Shown here: in pieces, positions 27,840 to 39,580 of the stretch
Layout: every line of letters begins with the position of its first letter
How positions within the stretch are numbered: position 1 is the first letter of the stretch
Notes under the pieces: generated by a model
Told to the model about the DNA's origin: nothing
The model's input: only the letters and a program-made list of their open reading frames with translations
The model's database searches: none
Made by a program: the position numbers and the translations under genes
DNA from: Centropus unirufus
Lineage: Eukaryota; Chordata; Aves; Cuculiformes; Centropidae
Assembly (NCBI GenBank): GCA_013397695.1
Contig: VYZI01000021.1
Coordinates: 3,716,590 to 3,780,589, forward strand
Direction: 5' to 3'
DNA length: 64,000 bases

Positions 27840-28020
27840 GAATGTAAATAGCCACATACAAAAACACCTCTTAAACCTGCAACCCACCCGTACTGACTGG
27901 TCCTTTTAATCTTAATTTTGAACAGTTGCTACTCCAATTAAATTCTACCACCTAGCATTTTCAAACAGCTCTTAGTTGTTTCAGCAAACTCTTTTAATGG
28001 ACAGCTGTTTTTGACAGCTC
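27840..28020. promoter_or_regulatory. Candidate conserved noncoding element
   Basis: Complex sequence without simple repeats. It carries AATTAAA-type homeodomain cores near 27.93-27.95 kb, a CAGCTG E-box (28002-28007) and a TGACAG MEIS/TGIF-like site (28012-28017) ten bases apart. The motif matches are direct; enhancer function is inference and weak. Confidence 0.18.
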
Positions 28021-28580
28021 CTCCTGATTTGCCAGCGCTGTGTCATCTGCTGGAGCAGGAGGACCCATTTTGTATTCTGCTGCTGGCACTGAGGGGATAT
28101 GTAAATGTACACATGAATCAGTTGTCACCAGCACAGACACACTGTGGCGAGATGATCAGAATGTGTTGGGAGTTTAGTTGGCTTAAAATGGGAGGGAAAA
28201 AAAAACACAGCCCACCACGCTTAGATTTCTTGAAGTCATTTTTATTTCAAGTCTCTCCAGTTTATTTTCACTTTGTGGCGCTTGTTAGATTTCGTTCAGG
28301 AGAGTGCAATCTGCTACTCGCAAATCACCAACCTGAAATGCAAAAGTTTAGGAATTATAGAAACATTTCAGGTAAACAGCATCAGAACTTCAGCTGCACA
28401 AACAGAATTTTATATAGGGCTCCACTTTTCAAACATTTTAACCTTTGTGAGAGAAAACTTCACGTTCCCATGAGCACAGCGTGGAAAGAAAGTTTGTTTG
28501 GCTTCCCAAGGCATTCTGGTAAATGGTCTGTGCTGTTTTAGCCAACGAGCTCTCAGTTTAATGGCTGGATTTCACACCAT

Positions 28581-28593
28581 GTATATATATATA
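28581..28593. repeat. TA microsatellite truncated by gap
   Basis: GTATATATATATA runs directly into the following N gap. A longer TA repeat probably caused the assembly to break here. Confidence 0.85.
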
Positions 28594-28683
28594 NNNNNNN
28601 NNNNNNNNNNNNNNNNNNNNNNNNNNNNNNNNNNNNNNNNNNNNNNNNNNNNNNNNNNNNNNNNNNNNNNNNNNNNNNNNNNN
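28594..28683. other. Assembly gap, 90 N
   Basis: Ninety unknown bases immediately after a TA dinucleotide run. The true sequence is probably an expanded TA/AT-rich microsatellite. The open frame spanning it (28498-28725) is an artefact. Confidence 0.99.
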
Positions 28684-29798
28684 AATAATTCTTTCTGTGT
28701 TAACAAGCAGGGGGACAAAATTTGATAGTCTTTCTATTCACCTTTGCTCTTGCCACCATTACATCCTGCTGACAAAATCAGACACTTCCCCAGTTAAACA
28801 GAATACATGTAGGATATACATTTAGGAGATACTTCAAGGCTATTTCTGAGATTTAGTTTTGTTTTGGCTGACATCTGCAAATCTGAGTATGTATGAGGCT
28901 AGTATGAGGCTGAACCTGGATTTAAATGCTAAAAGAAAATTGCAGGATATTTTGAAGTCTTGACAACATCTAACTCCTATTTAAGTCTGAATAAAAGGAA
29001 CCTTTAGTGCCTAAATATTCTCTCCTAATTATAACTTTATTCCATATTTGAAAGATGTTGCTGATGGAAGAATGTATTGGGCAATTGAGATCCCCATTGC
29101 GAAAGGCACATCTGCACCAGTGTGTCACACACATTTTTTCACAAATTCTTCTGAGATGCACTTCTCTCAGACGTGACTGATGGTGTATCTCATTTTCAAG
29201 TTTAGAAATTAATCAGTGAAAGCCTTAGTGATGCTGAATTTTTTCATAATGAATTAGTTACAGACTAATTGTCATTGCTGGTCATTTTTGGCTCTGTCAT
29301 TTATTATAAGTTAATCTTTACTTTGGTAGACAGCAAGGAAAATATGATTCAGGTCATAAATAAGATGAGGTCTGAGTATCTCAGGACAATGTTGCTCTAC
29401 AAAGAATGCCACTACTGAATAGATTTGCAATGACAGATTAAATGCTGGAGAATCCTTGGGCAGAACAAGCACTGGATTGCCATCTGTTGGCAGAGATCAC
29501 TTGATTGTCTCTTCCTCATAAGCTTTGGAATTCAGTTGGAATGCTGTCCCAACCCTGCTGCAACCAGCCTCAGAATTTCTGCTTCTCTTTCTGAAGCCAC
29601 AATCCTGTGTTCAAGAAAAAAAGGTAGCACTTAATGAAAAACACAGCTTGGAAAGAAAATTGGTATTTATTATTACTGTTATATAAGAAAAGAAGAGGGG
29701 GTTAATTAGTAGCACCTCACGGCCTGGATGCTAGAGGAGGGATAGAAAATAATTAGAACAAGACAACTTTGCCTCTAGTTACTGAAATGCCAAAAATA

Positions 29799-29826
29799 TG
29801 TGTGTCTGTGTGTGCACATACACGCA
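29799..29826. repeat. TG tract meeting CA tract
   Basis: TGTGTGTCTGTGTGTG joins CACATACACGCA about the centre TGTGCACA (29811-29818). This gives a small imperfect hairpin-capable and possibly Z-DNA-prone alternating purine-pyrimidine tract. Confidence 0.75.
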
Positions 29827-32144
29827 TTGCATGGCATCAACCTGAACAATGTGCTAGTCTATTCCTAGATGGATGGGGCACAGTATTAATAACAATACAG
29901 AAAAAGCAGAAGTGCTCAAGGAACATTTCTGCTCTGTTTTAGAGGAAAAGCCAAGGTACGTAGTCACAGTATCATGGTGCTGCTGAAATATTTTCTTTTC
30001 CAAAATCCCGAAGTTGATAATTATAATGACATTGAATGTGAACAGTCTGCATCCAATAATTTTAACAGACGTGGCCAAGGAACTGTCCAGGCATTTAATG
30101 TTGCTTTTTAATGTCTTGGAACACTGGAGAGTTTTCAGAGGACTAAGAGAAACCTAATGTTGTGCCAGTATTTAAAGAGTGTCAATAGAGTGACCCAGGT
30201 AACAGGTTTAAGAAAGGTAACAAATGCCAGACAACTTGGGATCACAAAAAACTTATTCTATTGGACTAACAAGGTTAGTTCTTGGTTTCTTTGTTAAAAA
30301 TAGCAATGTTTATGTCATATTGGGACTTGCTTAATCACTCAGTAATTATTGCAGGGATATCTTCTGGCTTTGAATTTGGGGAATCTGTGCACACCTTTGC
30401 AACCATTAGTTAAATATGTTTAATCTATAAATCCACAAGACAATATTTTTGTACTTTAAAACACATTCCAGCTTGTAACATCTGCCAGCTATAGATTGCT
30501 ATTAACAGGAGCTGACTGGACGTAAATAAATGGTACTTGGTTTTCTTATAAAAATGCAATAAGACTCGAATTTTGCTTTTCATGTAAAAATATATACTTA
30601 AGAATATATAATTTAATTTGACACAGCTCTCCAGAGTTTTACAGTGGCTTAATCAAATGCAGCACTGCTTTAAAATAGGGACTGTTTCAACTGTTTCAAA
30701 CAGTGGATTAAGAATCACAGAATCACTTGGTTATTGGTCTTTCACATCTGAAGTGCTGAAGCTCACTAGGTCTCAGGCTGAAAGTGAAAAGTGGTGTCTT
30801 TTTAGCTCAGACTAAGTGTAATAAGAGTCTTACATGCCCCTGTCAAGTTGACACCAGGGTGAGGTTTTTCCTCTTAAAAGAAAGCCATTTTAGGTTTATC
30901 TAAGTTTGAAGACCCTACTTATAATAGAAATGATGCTACAGAATAAACACAAGGGTTTGTTATTCAACACAAATGCAGGATCAGTAGCATCTCAAAAGAC
31001 CAAATTCTTCCTCAGATGTCCTCCTTCCCCTACGCATTCTCCAAAATCAATCTTATTCTTGTAGTGTTGTGATAGTGTGGTTTTAGCAAGTCCTGAAAAA
31101 TATCTAATTAAACAAGCAAACAACATAGTAAGGTCCTGTTTGACACAAAGCTATTGATTGACAAATGTATCATCTGAAAAAATGTTTTCATATCCTCCAG
31201 TCTGCAAAAGGAGAGACCTCCATAATCTCCAAGACAAAGCTCCTCACGTGACTCTTGGGTTTGTGCTAACGAAGTTTGTTCCTCTGGACCAAAAAGCCTC
31301 TTCACAGGAAATGCAGCTTTTGAAAGAGATTAAATCAGGTTTCTGTATATGCAATAATCCTGTACCTGTTTGCTTGCTTATACACTGATCAATTGCTGGT
31401 CGATGCTAATGGCTGCAATGTCTGTTTTTAATCAGCGTGCTTTCCTTCTTCTTTGGCACTTCAGTGTGTCACTGTGCTCTTCATGAAAGGCTTGTTGAAA
31501 GCAAAAAAAATGTAAATCAATTGGTCTCCGTGTCATAAGCAAAAGCTGTTGAATCAGTCAGAGAGGGCCCTGGAGCACTGGATAGCAGTGCGTTTTGGTT
31601 TTATCTCCAGCTTAAAAACCTAAACTTCCCTCTCCCAACCAAGAACCTTCGCAGTTGTGATGGAGCACTGAAAAATGTATTGCATTCCTGCCCATTCCTT
31701 CAGCTTTGCCACTCCAGAATTTTAATGTTTGAGAGGTTTTTCATCAAATGCATATGTCTGTATCCTGATCCGGTTTTGCACATGCAACACTATATGGAGT
31801 CTGCTAGGCAAAGCAAGAACACACAACTGGAAGCTGTCATCCTATCAATCACACAGCTTATGAAGCTTAGTGTTATTTAGTTTTTTATCTTGATCAGTCA
31901 CTAGCTAGAACAGCTGAGCAGGTATAAAGGCAGCAATATCTCAGTCAATGAATACCCCTTAAACAGGTCCTAGAGTCTTAGAGCTTTCTTCCTATTATGG
32001 CATGTCTTGAGATACTGTAATTTCAGATATATATTAGATGGCTAAGTAGAAAAGGCATTTGTCAAAGGTTTCTAAGATGCATTCACTTTATTCTGCCTCT
32101 GACAAATTGAATTTTTGGCAAGTTAAGGTAGTTTGGTTTTGCAA

Positions 32145-32169
32145 GTGTATGCGTGTGTGTGTGTGTGTG
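32145..32169. repeat. GT microsatellite
   Basis: A GTGTATGC lead-in followed by an uninterrupted GT run (32153-32169). This is the cleanest dinucleotide repeat in the window and probably length-polymorphic. Confidence 0.9.
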
Positions 32170-33349
32170 CAGGAGGAAGACAACATAAGTAACTCTTTTG
32201 AATTAGTTTTCTATTAAAAATATGTCATGTTTGGATTTGCAAAAAAAACAAAATTATATGGAATATCTCACATATTAATGACTTTTGGTTTTGCTATGAA
32301 CAGAAATAAGAAAATTCCAGGTAAGTTTGTGCCAACAAAGATATATTGATTGGATCAGAGGAGGAAGAATAGTTGAGATGGTAGAGACAGGGACAGTTTT
32401 CAGCTAAGGCCCAGTACTAGCAGGGGTTGAGAACCTCTAGGTCTCAGCTTGATGTAATGGGAGCAGGAGGAAGGAACAGCCCCCTCACTGAGTTAAGGAC
32501 GGATCTTGAAAGCATCCATGGTAGCATCAGAAAGTAGAACTTGTTAAAAAGCATTATTATTTTTAACAACTGGTTCAAGAGCAGTGAATTTTACAGCTGC
32601 TGCTACCAAACCAGATTATGTAATCTCCTGCACAAACATGAGGACATGTTCCCAGGACTAAAGGGTATGGATGTAAGAATATGGTATGATATGAGGTTTA
32701 TTGATACAAGATGGAACATCCTTGATATACAACTGGCACAGGGGCAGAGCAGCCAAATAATATGAGCATCCTGTGGGCATAAACTTGAGTATGTTCTGGA
32801 TTTGTGTTAAATGACCCTTCAGTTGATCTAGCCAATGCAGAAGAAAAGTGACACTGCTGATGGCATGTCCCAACTACATAGACCTCACAGGCTATGAAGG
32901 CTCAAGTTTGGGGCCACAAAGGCATTTTTTGTTTTTACATAAAACCAGGATATATATATTCTCTGCCTTTCTCATAGCTGAGTAAAAGTCCAAGGGCTTC
33001 TCTGCCTCTGATATCTTGGGGCTAGTTCAGGGAATATGTTTAGAAGTGCTCCAAGAGGACAAGAGCAATCATATTTTAGCAAGAAGCACAGTGGTTTGGG
33101 AGAAGTAGGAGAAACAAAAGAGATGCTCTGCTTGACCCTGACACAATGCACCCCAGTGACCTCCAGCCAGTGGATGTAGGTAGCCACAATCAGTGTAAGT
33201 TAGAAAAGTCTGTGGTTATTTTACATTAACTTGCATTACAGGACATTACAGCCCTTGTAGTTATTGTAGCATGCTGGTTTAGCTTTCAGTTTAAGATTGA
33301 GGAAGTGTGGCTACAGACAACATAAAAGTTTTCTCTATAAAATCCTATA

Positions 33350-33415
33350 ATTGAAGATCTCAAAGCATTTTACGTGCATTAATAAATAAAGCCTCAAACA
33401 CAACTACCAGTATCT
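33350..33415 (-). mobile_element. MIR/CORE-SINE fragment, antisense
   Basis: AGATCTCAAAGCATTTTAC (33355-33373) followed by an ATTAATAAATAAAGCCTCA stretch matches the reverse complement of the 3' half of MIR-type SINEs (GTAAAGTGCTTTGAGATC and the flanking CTCATTTAAT region). The sense reading agrees at 15 of 17 bases with the corresponding part of the clearer MIR at 57149-57374. Only a fragment is visible; the tRNA-derived head is not evident. Confidence 0.5.
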
Positions 33416-34080
33416 CAGTCCCTAATGTTCAACAGTGCTTGTAAGTGTAGTTGTAATAACAACAGTTATAGCAATGCTCTTGCAATTGCAGAAATACTAA
33501 TGGCATCTTCTCTGTCAACGACCTCCTCACCTCCAGGCCGAACTTTCTCATGGGCAGGAAGTAAAATTTTGCAAGGCAAAGAGCTTACTGGGGAGCTTTT
33601 GTCATTTGGGATTTTGCTTTTGTGGATTTTCATGTGTGTCAGACAGGACAGAAATCTACTGGAGTGTTTTCTTGTGCTAATGTGTTTTTCCTGATACCAA
33701 AAACATTGGGATGGATGCTTTCTTTTTTACCTCTCTTTCTGGACTGTCTTTGTGGTCACAGACAACTAATGAAGAGAACAAACAAGATACAGTGTTGTAA
33801 AATCATTAGAAAAGAAAAGGGGAAACACTGTTCAAACAAATGCACTTTGCTATCACAATGCCATTTTCAGTCTTGTTTGCAGCCCCTACTGTTCCTTACA
33901 CTGGCTCTTCACTGGGGACAAAAAATTCATTAAATGGCTCCTCATTTTACAATATCAATATGTTTTAAGTCAAATTGTGCATTCTTAGCTGTTAATTTTC
34001 TTTTAAACACAAAGCACCATCAGAAAGTTTAGCTGCAGGGGGGCTACAGGCAAGAAGGAAGATACAAACATTCCTCTTAT

Positions 34081-34305
34081 GAAAAATAATAATAATAATG
34101 AAGTCTTTTAAAGTTTAAAGGAAAATAGAGGCTTTTTAACACCAAGACTGTAAGACCTGTTCATTGATCTTTTCAAAGAAGCAGCAAGAATAGGGAGAAG
34201 CCAGAGTGAAAGAAAATGAAAGCAAGAGAATAAAAGCTCTAAAGAGTTGAGGTACAAGGAAGTAATCCAGAATCGGTGTATATTGATGAAGCCTGGGATG
34301 CAACA
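34081..34305 (+). repeat. Unnamed diverged repeat, copy A
   Basis: Aligns in direct orientation with 38204-38391. The best block runs from AAGTCTTTTAAAGTTTAAAG into AATAGAGGCT (29 of 33 bases equal by my count), then an ATTGATCTTTT block, then a GAAAGAAAATGAA block. A weaker tail follows in which TCGGTGTATATTGATGAA here corresponds to TCGGGTAAATTGATCAA there. No terminal inverted repeats, poly-A tail or coding frame are visible, so I cannot tell an unnamed old transposon from a local segmental duplication. Confidence 0.6.
34085..34099. repeat. AAT microsatellite (5 units)
   Basis: Five AAT units near the start of repeat copy A. Copy B has only about two, so this is a local expansion after the copies separated. 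Confidence 0.9.
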
Positions 34306-35893
34306 TATGTGTGATCTCAGGAAAGGGCTTGGCTGTATTACCTGACTTGGCTGCTGGCTTTGCTTAAGCCCCAGGCATTTTTATTGAGAAACCATTTTTC
34401 CCATTTTTAAAAAAATTCAAAATGCTCCTCATCTTGTTTAGCAGACTGCTCACAGCTCATGAAGTGTTTTGGGTGGACTTGTTTTATGAGTGGGAAGTCT
34501 GAGGTGAAATGGGACCTCGAACACTTTGCAGAAAGTCAGCCTTTCACAGGGGTCATGATGGAAGCGAGACAAGCGTGTTGCCTCTGTGAAACACAGAGAG
34601 GAGCCTCATGATAGATGTTTGTGGTTTGAATCAAACTGAGCAACTAATGCTTTGTGCTATGAATGTCTCCACTGGAATGTTTCAATTCACAAGTAATGTG
34701 GTTCTCCTGACAGGCAGTGTAAGGGGCAGAACAGCCATAGCACACATTTTTGAAGATGTAAAAGATATCCCTGGCAAGAGGGCCAGAGAGAACCTAGGGA
34801 AGAGATTTTTACACAGGGCATAGTTATGCAATATAGACAAAAAATATATTCATTCTTATTTGAGCAGGGAGAAAATAAGAAGGGTTGTTGAAAAACTTGG
34901 CTTGCTGTCTTTCCAGTGAGAATATACCCAAGCTTAAATATTTTACCTAGATTTCTTTCTCTTCACTAATAAAAGTCATGAACTAATTTTACATGTTTGA
35001 AGCACACTTGGTAAATTCCAGTTGTCTATGTACATCTGGTCCTCTAGTGGGGTACAGAAGAGGGTAACTATTTACATCATATATTGAAAAAAATGCTAGC
35101 ATTTCTTACAGTTTTTAAGAGAGCTTTTGTGTATGGCCTTGGTATAGGAGAGACATCAATTCATAACTCCGCCGTTATAAGGAGAAAAATTGCTCTAGCT
35201 GCAGGTTGAAGGAGAAGAGCAGTGGTGCCATTTCTAAGATAAATCCATATTGCAAGTCATCGAGTTGTGATAAACTCATTTGGAGTGAAGACTTCATTGA
35301 CCTGATTCATCAGTCATACGACTTTGGAAAATACAGAAAGTTAAGCATGGAAAAACACGCAGCAACATGGGTTCATTGTTGTAGGATCACCAGCAAAAAG
35401 AAAAAGCAAAGACTAACACACCTCAGCAATGACTGAGTGAATTTATGGAGAATTCACTCATGGATGATGCCAGCACAGTCCATTATTGCTTCCAAGTGGA
35501 AGCCGTTGAGATATCCAACAAACGTGCAGAGGAGCCAGTCTTGTTATCATATGATAAGGAGTTTAGGCTCCTATTGGGTACAGACCAAAGTCCTGGAACA
35601 AGACAGATAATGAACTTGGGCTGTAAAATTCTGTATACTATTCTGCCATTTTGGCCGGTGATCCCACACCATATGTCAAGTGGGCTGCAAATTCCCATAA
35701 AGCAGCAGTTTGCTACATGAGACCTATAACAAAAGAGGTTGTAAAATGAATAAATGGCAAGTGGAAGCTGGAAAGCATGCCAAATGTACAGCACATGCTT
35801 ATTAACAGTGACACAGCAGCCAAAGGGAGGCAGAAGTTGCATATGGGACAGACTGTGCATGGGCAAAAAGGAGAGTAACAATAATGCCGAAGG

Positions 35894-35988
35894 CTTTTTC
35901 TTTTCCTCCTGTCCCTTCTCTTCCCCTTCCCTTCCCCTTTCACTTTCCTTTTCTTTTTCCTTTCTTTGCTTTTCTTTTCACCACTTCC
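35894..35988. repeat. Polypyrimidine tract, ~95 bp
   Basis: Almost pure C/T with only a few purines, made of TTTTC, CTTCC and CCTTTT units; the minus strand is GA-rich. It explains the lysine/arginine-rich minus-strand frame at 35713-36000, which is not a gene. Such mirror-like tracts can form triplex (H-DNA) structure. Confidence 0.9.
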
Positions 35989-38203
35989 AGAATACATCAA
36001 TCATTCTGCGATTTTGGAATGAGAATTATACCTCTGAATGAAAATGAGAATCTTGCTCCTTTTCTTTACTGAATTTGTGCACACTGCTAACTCCTCTAGA
36101 TGTTGTATGCATATAAAGAGTGATCTTCAGATATGAATCTGGAGGAGACAAGATGCTGAGTCCTTTTAACATGGTCTGTTTCTGCTATATGAGAAACAGG
36201 CCAGAACATCTTCAGCTAAAGCCATAAATGTTGATTTCTATACAATTACTGGCAATTACTGTAACTTCCAGTGGTCCTGTAGGCTAATTACAGTTCATTG
36301 AAACATTTTTAACTCAGTGAATGCTATTTTTCCTATATCGCAATGTCTTATGAGAGCATGCAAATTTCAACAACATTTTATTAATATATTTAGAAATGTT
36401 TTTAGGAAAACTTTAACAGAACCGTAAATTTCAAATGGCTATTTCAAACTCACTTTCTTATTTATTTGTAAATACAAATCTAACTGGAATATTTCAACAT
36501 CTTTTTTCAGTAAAATATTCCAAGTAATTTGTAGCAATTTCTTGTTAACAACTTCATTTACCAGGAATTTTTTAAGAATTCATGGGGGAAGGGAGGTGCT
36601 TTTACAAACAGTAATTAAAACCACAGATTTCAGGGTGTGACCTTCTGGAAGAACAAAAATTCTTGCTGATGGAGTTGAAGATTATTGGAGGTGGCATCCA
36701 TGTTTAGACTATGCTGGTTTCTATTTGTCAACATTTCATTAGAAAGGCTGGGTTTGTGGCAAAATCATGATTAAGCACATTACTGAACTACTGAATTTCT
36801 TTGCAGAGTTTAGGATTTCAACATATATGGAACATAACAGCTGACGTACACAGGCATTACATTGGTGTTTAAGTGGTGGGTGTTGTATGTGCATAAATAA
36901 AGAGCAGATCCCAGCAAGCTGCATTTGAGGACCAGTCATTTATGCTCGAGAATCAGTTGAAACTTGAAAATTAATGTTGCACATAACAGGTAGAGAATTG
37001 GCGCTTCACAAAACTTGGTGCTACCATCAAAAACACCAAAGGGTATCAGCAAATTTCAAGAAATTTACATTTCTTCAAGACGGCAGAAATAATCTGTCAA
37101 AGCCTGTTTTATGTAAAGAAACTGGTTTTGTAAAAGATTATGTGAAAATATATTTTTGTTTGGCTAAAAAGTTGTCCTTCAAGGATTCTGTCAATATCTT
37201 CTGTGGCTCAAACAGCTACGAGTTAGGAGAAAAAAACCACATGTAAATACGCACACTTTTTAGATTCATATAAAATCAGTGCTTGCCAGAGGAATCATCC
37301 TGTATGACCATGATGGATAGAAATTATTAGAAAGTTATTTTAAATGGTATGGAGTAACTCCCCTTAGCAGCCTCCAAACAGTTTTGAAAAATAGCCCAGA
37401 TAAATACATACTGTACATTATCATCAAAATGAGTGTGCAATCAGTGACACAAGCCCTGGAATTTTGCTTACTGGCTCACCTTCCTTTGGAGAGTATTCCA
37501 AGATCTTTTTTTTGGAGTTCTTCCTTTTTCAACCACATGTTCAAATTTACCCTCACATAGCAATACAAAAATGAAACTTGGTATGATCAAAAAAACTGGG
37601 AAAATAAGAAGCAACACATGAAGTTCAAAGGAAAAATGGATCTAAGACATGCAAGCAATCTTAACTTAATGAATATTTTCATTCGCATTACTAGTTTTAT
37701 TTTGTATTTGGTCAAATTATTTTGAAACTGCTATAATTTCCTAAAGTGAACTGAGAAAAGAATAAAAATGTAGGGTTAAATCTAGTTATGATCACTCAAA
37801 ACTAGAGAAAAAAATTCCCACTTGGTGGCTAAATTTGATCCTGTCTGACCATAACTTATTACCCTTTCTCCTATTGAGAATGTTTGATTGATTTTACTGA
37901 GTCTCTTTACAAGTACAGTTCACTGACGTTGTCAGTTGAATTTTATCAAACAACATACTCTGATTTTTGTATCATCTTAGTGATGGCTCCTACCATTCAC
38001 ATGAGCATTAAGGAAGGAGCTGTGCTTAATCGTAACTGTTCGTACATCACTAGACCTAAAACATAACTTCCTAACTGCATGTACCCTACAGAAGGGCAAA
38101 CCTGAGTTGTTTTGAAAAAATCCATGAAAAAGAAAGAATAGATAGACATCATAGAAATCACAACAGGAGCTGAAAGAAAAAAGGAGACAGAAAAATCCAT
38201 TAC

Positions 38204-38391
38204 AAATGAAAATAATAAAGTCTCTTAAACTTTAAGGAAAAATAGAGGCTCATTTTGTACAAAGATAGTGAGACGTACTCATTGATCTTTTTAAGAGTTG
38301 AGAAGAAATTGGCCAGCAGCTGAATAAAAGAAAATGAAGTTACATTAATACAGTCCATCGAAAGACAACTCGGGTAAATTGATCAATGCAG
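38204..38391 (+). repeat. Unnamed diverged repeat, copy B
   Basis: The partner of 34081-34305, in the same orientation and about 4.1 kb away. It shares AAGTCTCTTAAACTTTAAGG, AAATAGAGGCT, CATTGATCTTTT and AAAAGAAAATGAAG in the same order with similar spacing. Several small indels and substitutions put the duplication in the distant past. Both flanks diverge beyond recognition. Confidence 0.6.
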
Positions 38392-39344
38392 CACAAATAA
38401 TTTCTAACCTTTCCCCTTTTTGGAGAAGATGTTTGAGGTTTTTTTGTTATTTTTTTCCCCCCTCCTAAAGAGTGTAAACATCACACATCACCAATTTCAA
38501 GTGCTTTTTAGATGGCTTTTCTAGCAATAATTGGAGAATTTCTGGAACTAAACATAGTAATGACTTTCCTTCCATCCCTTTCCTTCATCACGCCCTCATT
38601 GCCTTGAAGGAAATCAATACATTGAGAAAGTTTGAGGGCTTCTCTTTTCCTCTTTTTTAAACTCAATCATCTTACTTTCTTCTCTGGCTCCTTCTTCAAA
38701 GAGTTTTTGAAACATCTGACAATTAAACAAGGATGCAGCCATCACTATGGTATCTGTGTACTCAAGAGAAAGTTCATATTGACTGAAATGCAGAAAGAGC
38801 CCAAAGGCCAAAAGAGGTTTAGTCCTTTAAGAAGTCCACAACAGCCCCTGCTACAAGCCTGGCTCTTTACTTCAAACAGTAAAGTCCTTGCTTATAGCAG
38901 TGGAACCCCCTTCATTTGGATTCTTTCTATTAGCCAGATGTCCGATGTTACATGTAGGAGAGACCATTTGTGATCTGAAACTACTTCTACATCCAGAGGA
39001 ATTATACAGGCTGGAGGTCCCAGCTTCCCTCTTTTTGGAACCGTGCATAACCTCAGCTCCCAGAAATGTGAATGAGCAACAAACATGTTTATGGTAAAAT
39101 AAATCCATAAAGAGATATTTCTTTTCCAACTCAAAAAGAGCTGTGAAAATCAAAAACATGAAAACCCAACTCTACACTTGGGATTTGGCATCTTCCCACA
39201 GCAAACCGTGCAAATATAAAGCTATTCTAATTTTGCTTACTGGGATAAAATGCTGTGACTTGCATTGAGGCCACAAAGTAACAATTAGAGTGTGCCAATT
39301 AATGAAACAAAAGAAACAGTACAGCACCTTTTTGAACAGGCTGA

Positions 39345-39580
39345 AGCCCATGGTTATATAGAAAGCTTTGTATAGTACCCACGGGTTTCGATAAAAGAAA
39401 CAGGCCCCCGTATGTGTTGCATAATTGTCAAATCATGAGGCTTTGTGCTCGTATACCCAAAATGCCCTCTGTATTATAAAGCTGCACTACATAACGCAGC
39501 AGCATAATCATTTTCTTCCCTATGAGCAAATTGTCTCTTACCCCTGAGACTGTGCATCATTCAGGTCGGGTATGAAGTTA
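39345..39580. promoter_or_regulatory. Candidate conserved noncoding element
   Basis: Six CpG dinucleotides fall within 39381-39568 although the surroundings are strongly CpG-depleted, with complex sequence and no repeat texture. Retained CpGs in an AT-rich desert may reflect constraint or hypomethylation. No open frame covers it convincingly. Regulatory role is inferred. Confidence 0.22.

Larger units (their letters stand above)
20333..33349. other. Noncoding block; gap and candidate enhancers
   Basis: No gene is supportable. It contains the longest N-free open frame of the window (28011-28541 plus, 176 codons), which opens at TTG rather than ATG, resembles nothing I recognise, and lies in locally GC-richer DNA where stops are rarer. 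Other contents are listed separately: T/A homopolymers, TTTA, TC and GT microsatellites, an N gap, one copy of an unnamed dispersed repeat, and complex-sequence stretches near 24 and 28 kb. Confidence 0.65.

Noticed and set aside
28011..28541. 176-codon plus-strand frame, the longest without N
   Set aside because: It opens at TTG with its first internal ATG about 35 codons in, resembles no family, has no domain-like pattern, and another frame overlaps it. By my rough estimate a frame of this length is not surprising somewhere in 64 kb at the local base composition.
30711..30730. Tandem AGAATCAC-like units resembling the 3' end of avian CR1
   Set aside because: The two 8-mers fit, but the following sequence does not continue into the conserved CR1 3' region (no GGTTGGAAAAGACC-like block), so it is probably chance.
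32278..32320. Perfect CAG|GTAAGT donor-like sequence with an open upstream frame
   Set aside because: The upstream frame closes at a TAA near 32.21 kb before any usable acceptor, so no exon can be built.
34036..34052. CTGCAGGGGGGCTAC as a second CTCF-like site
   Set aside because: It has one G too many against the consensus spacing and lies beside a dispersed repeat copy; too weak to list.
35206..35881. Adjacent plus-strand frames of 76 and 91 codons with an overlapping 132-codon minus-strand frame, considered as a decayed transposase or retrogene
   Set aside because: I could not match either strand to a known transposase, reverse transcriptase or cellular protein, and no poly-A or terminal repeats flank the region.
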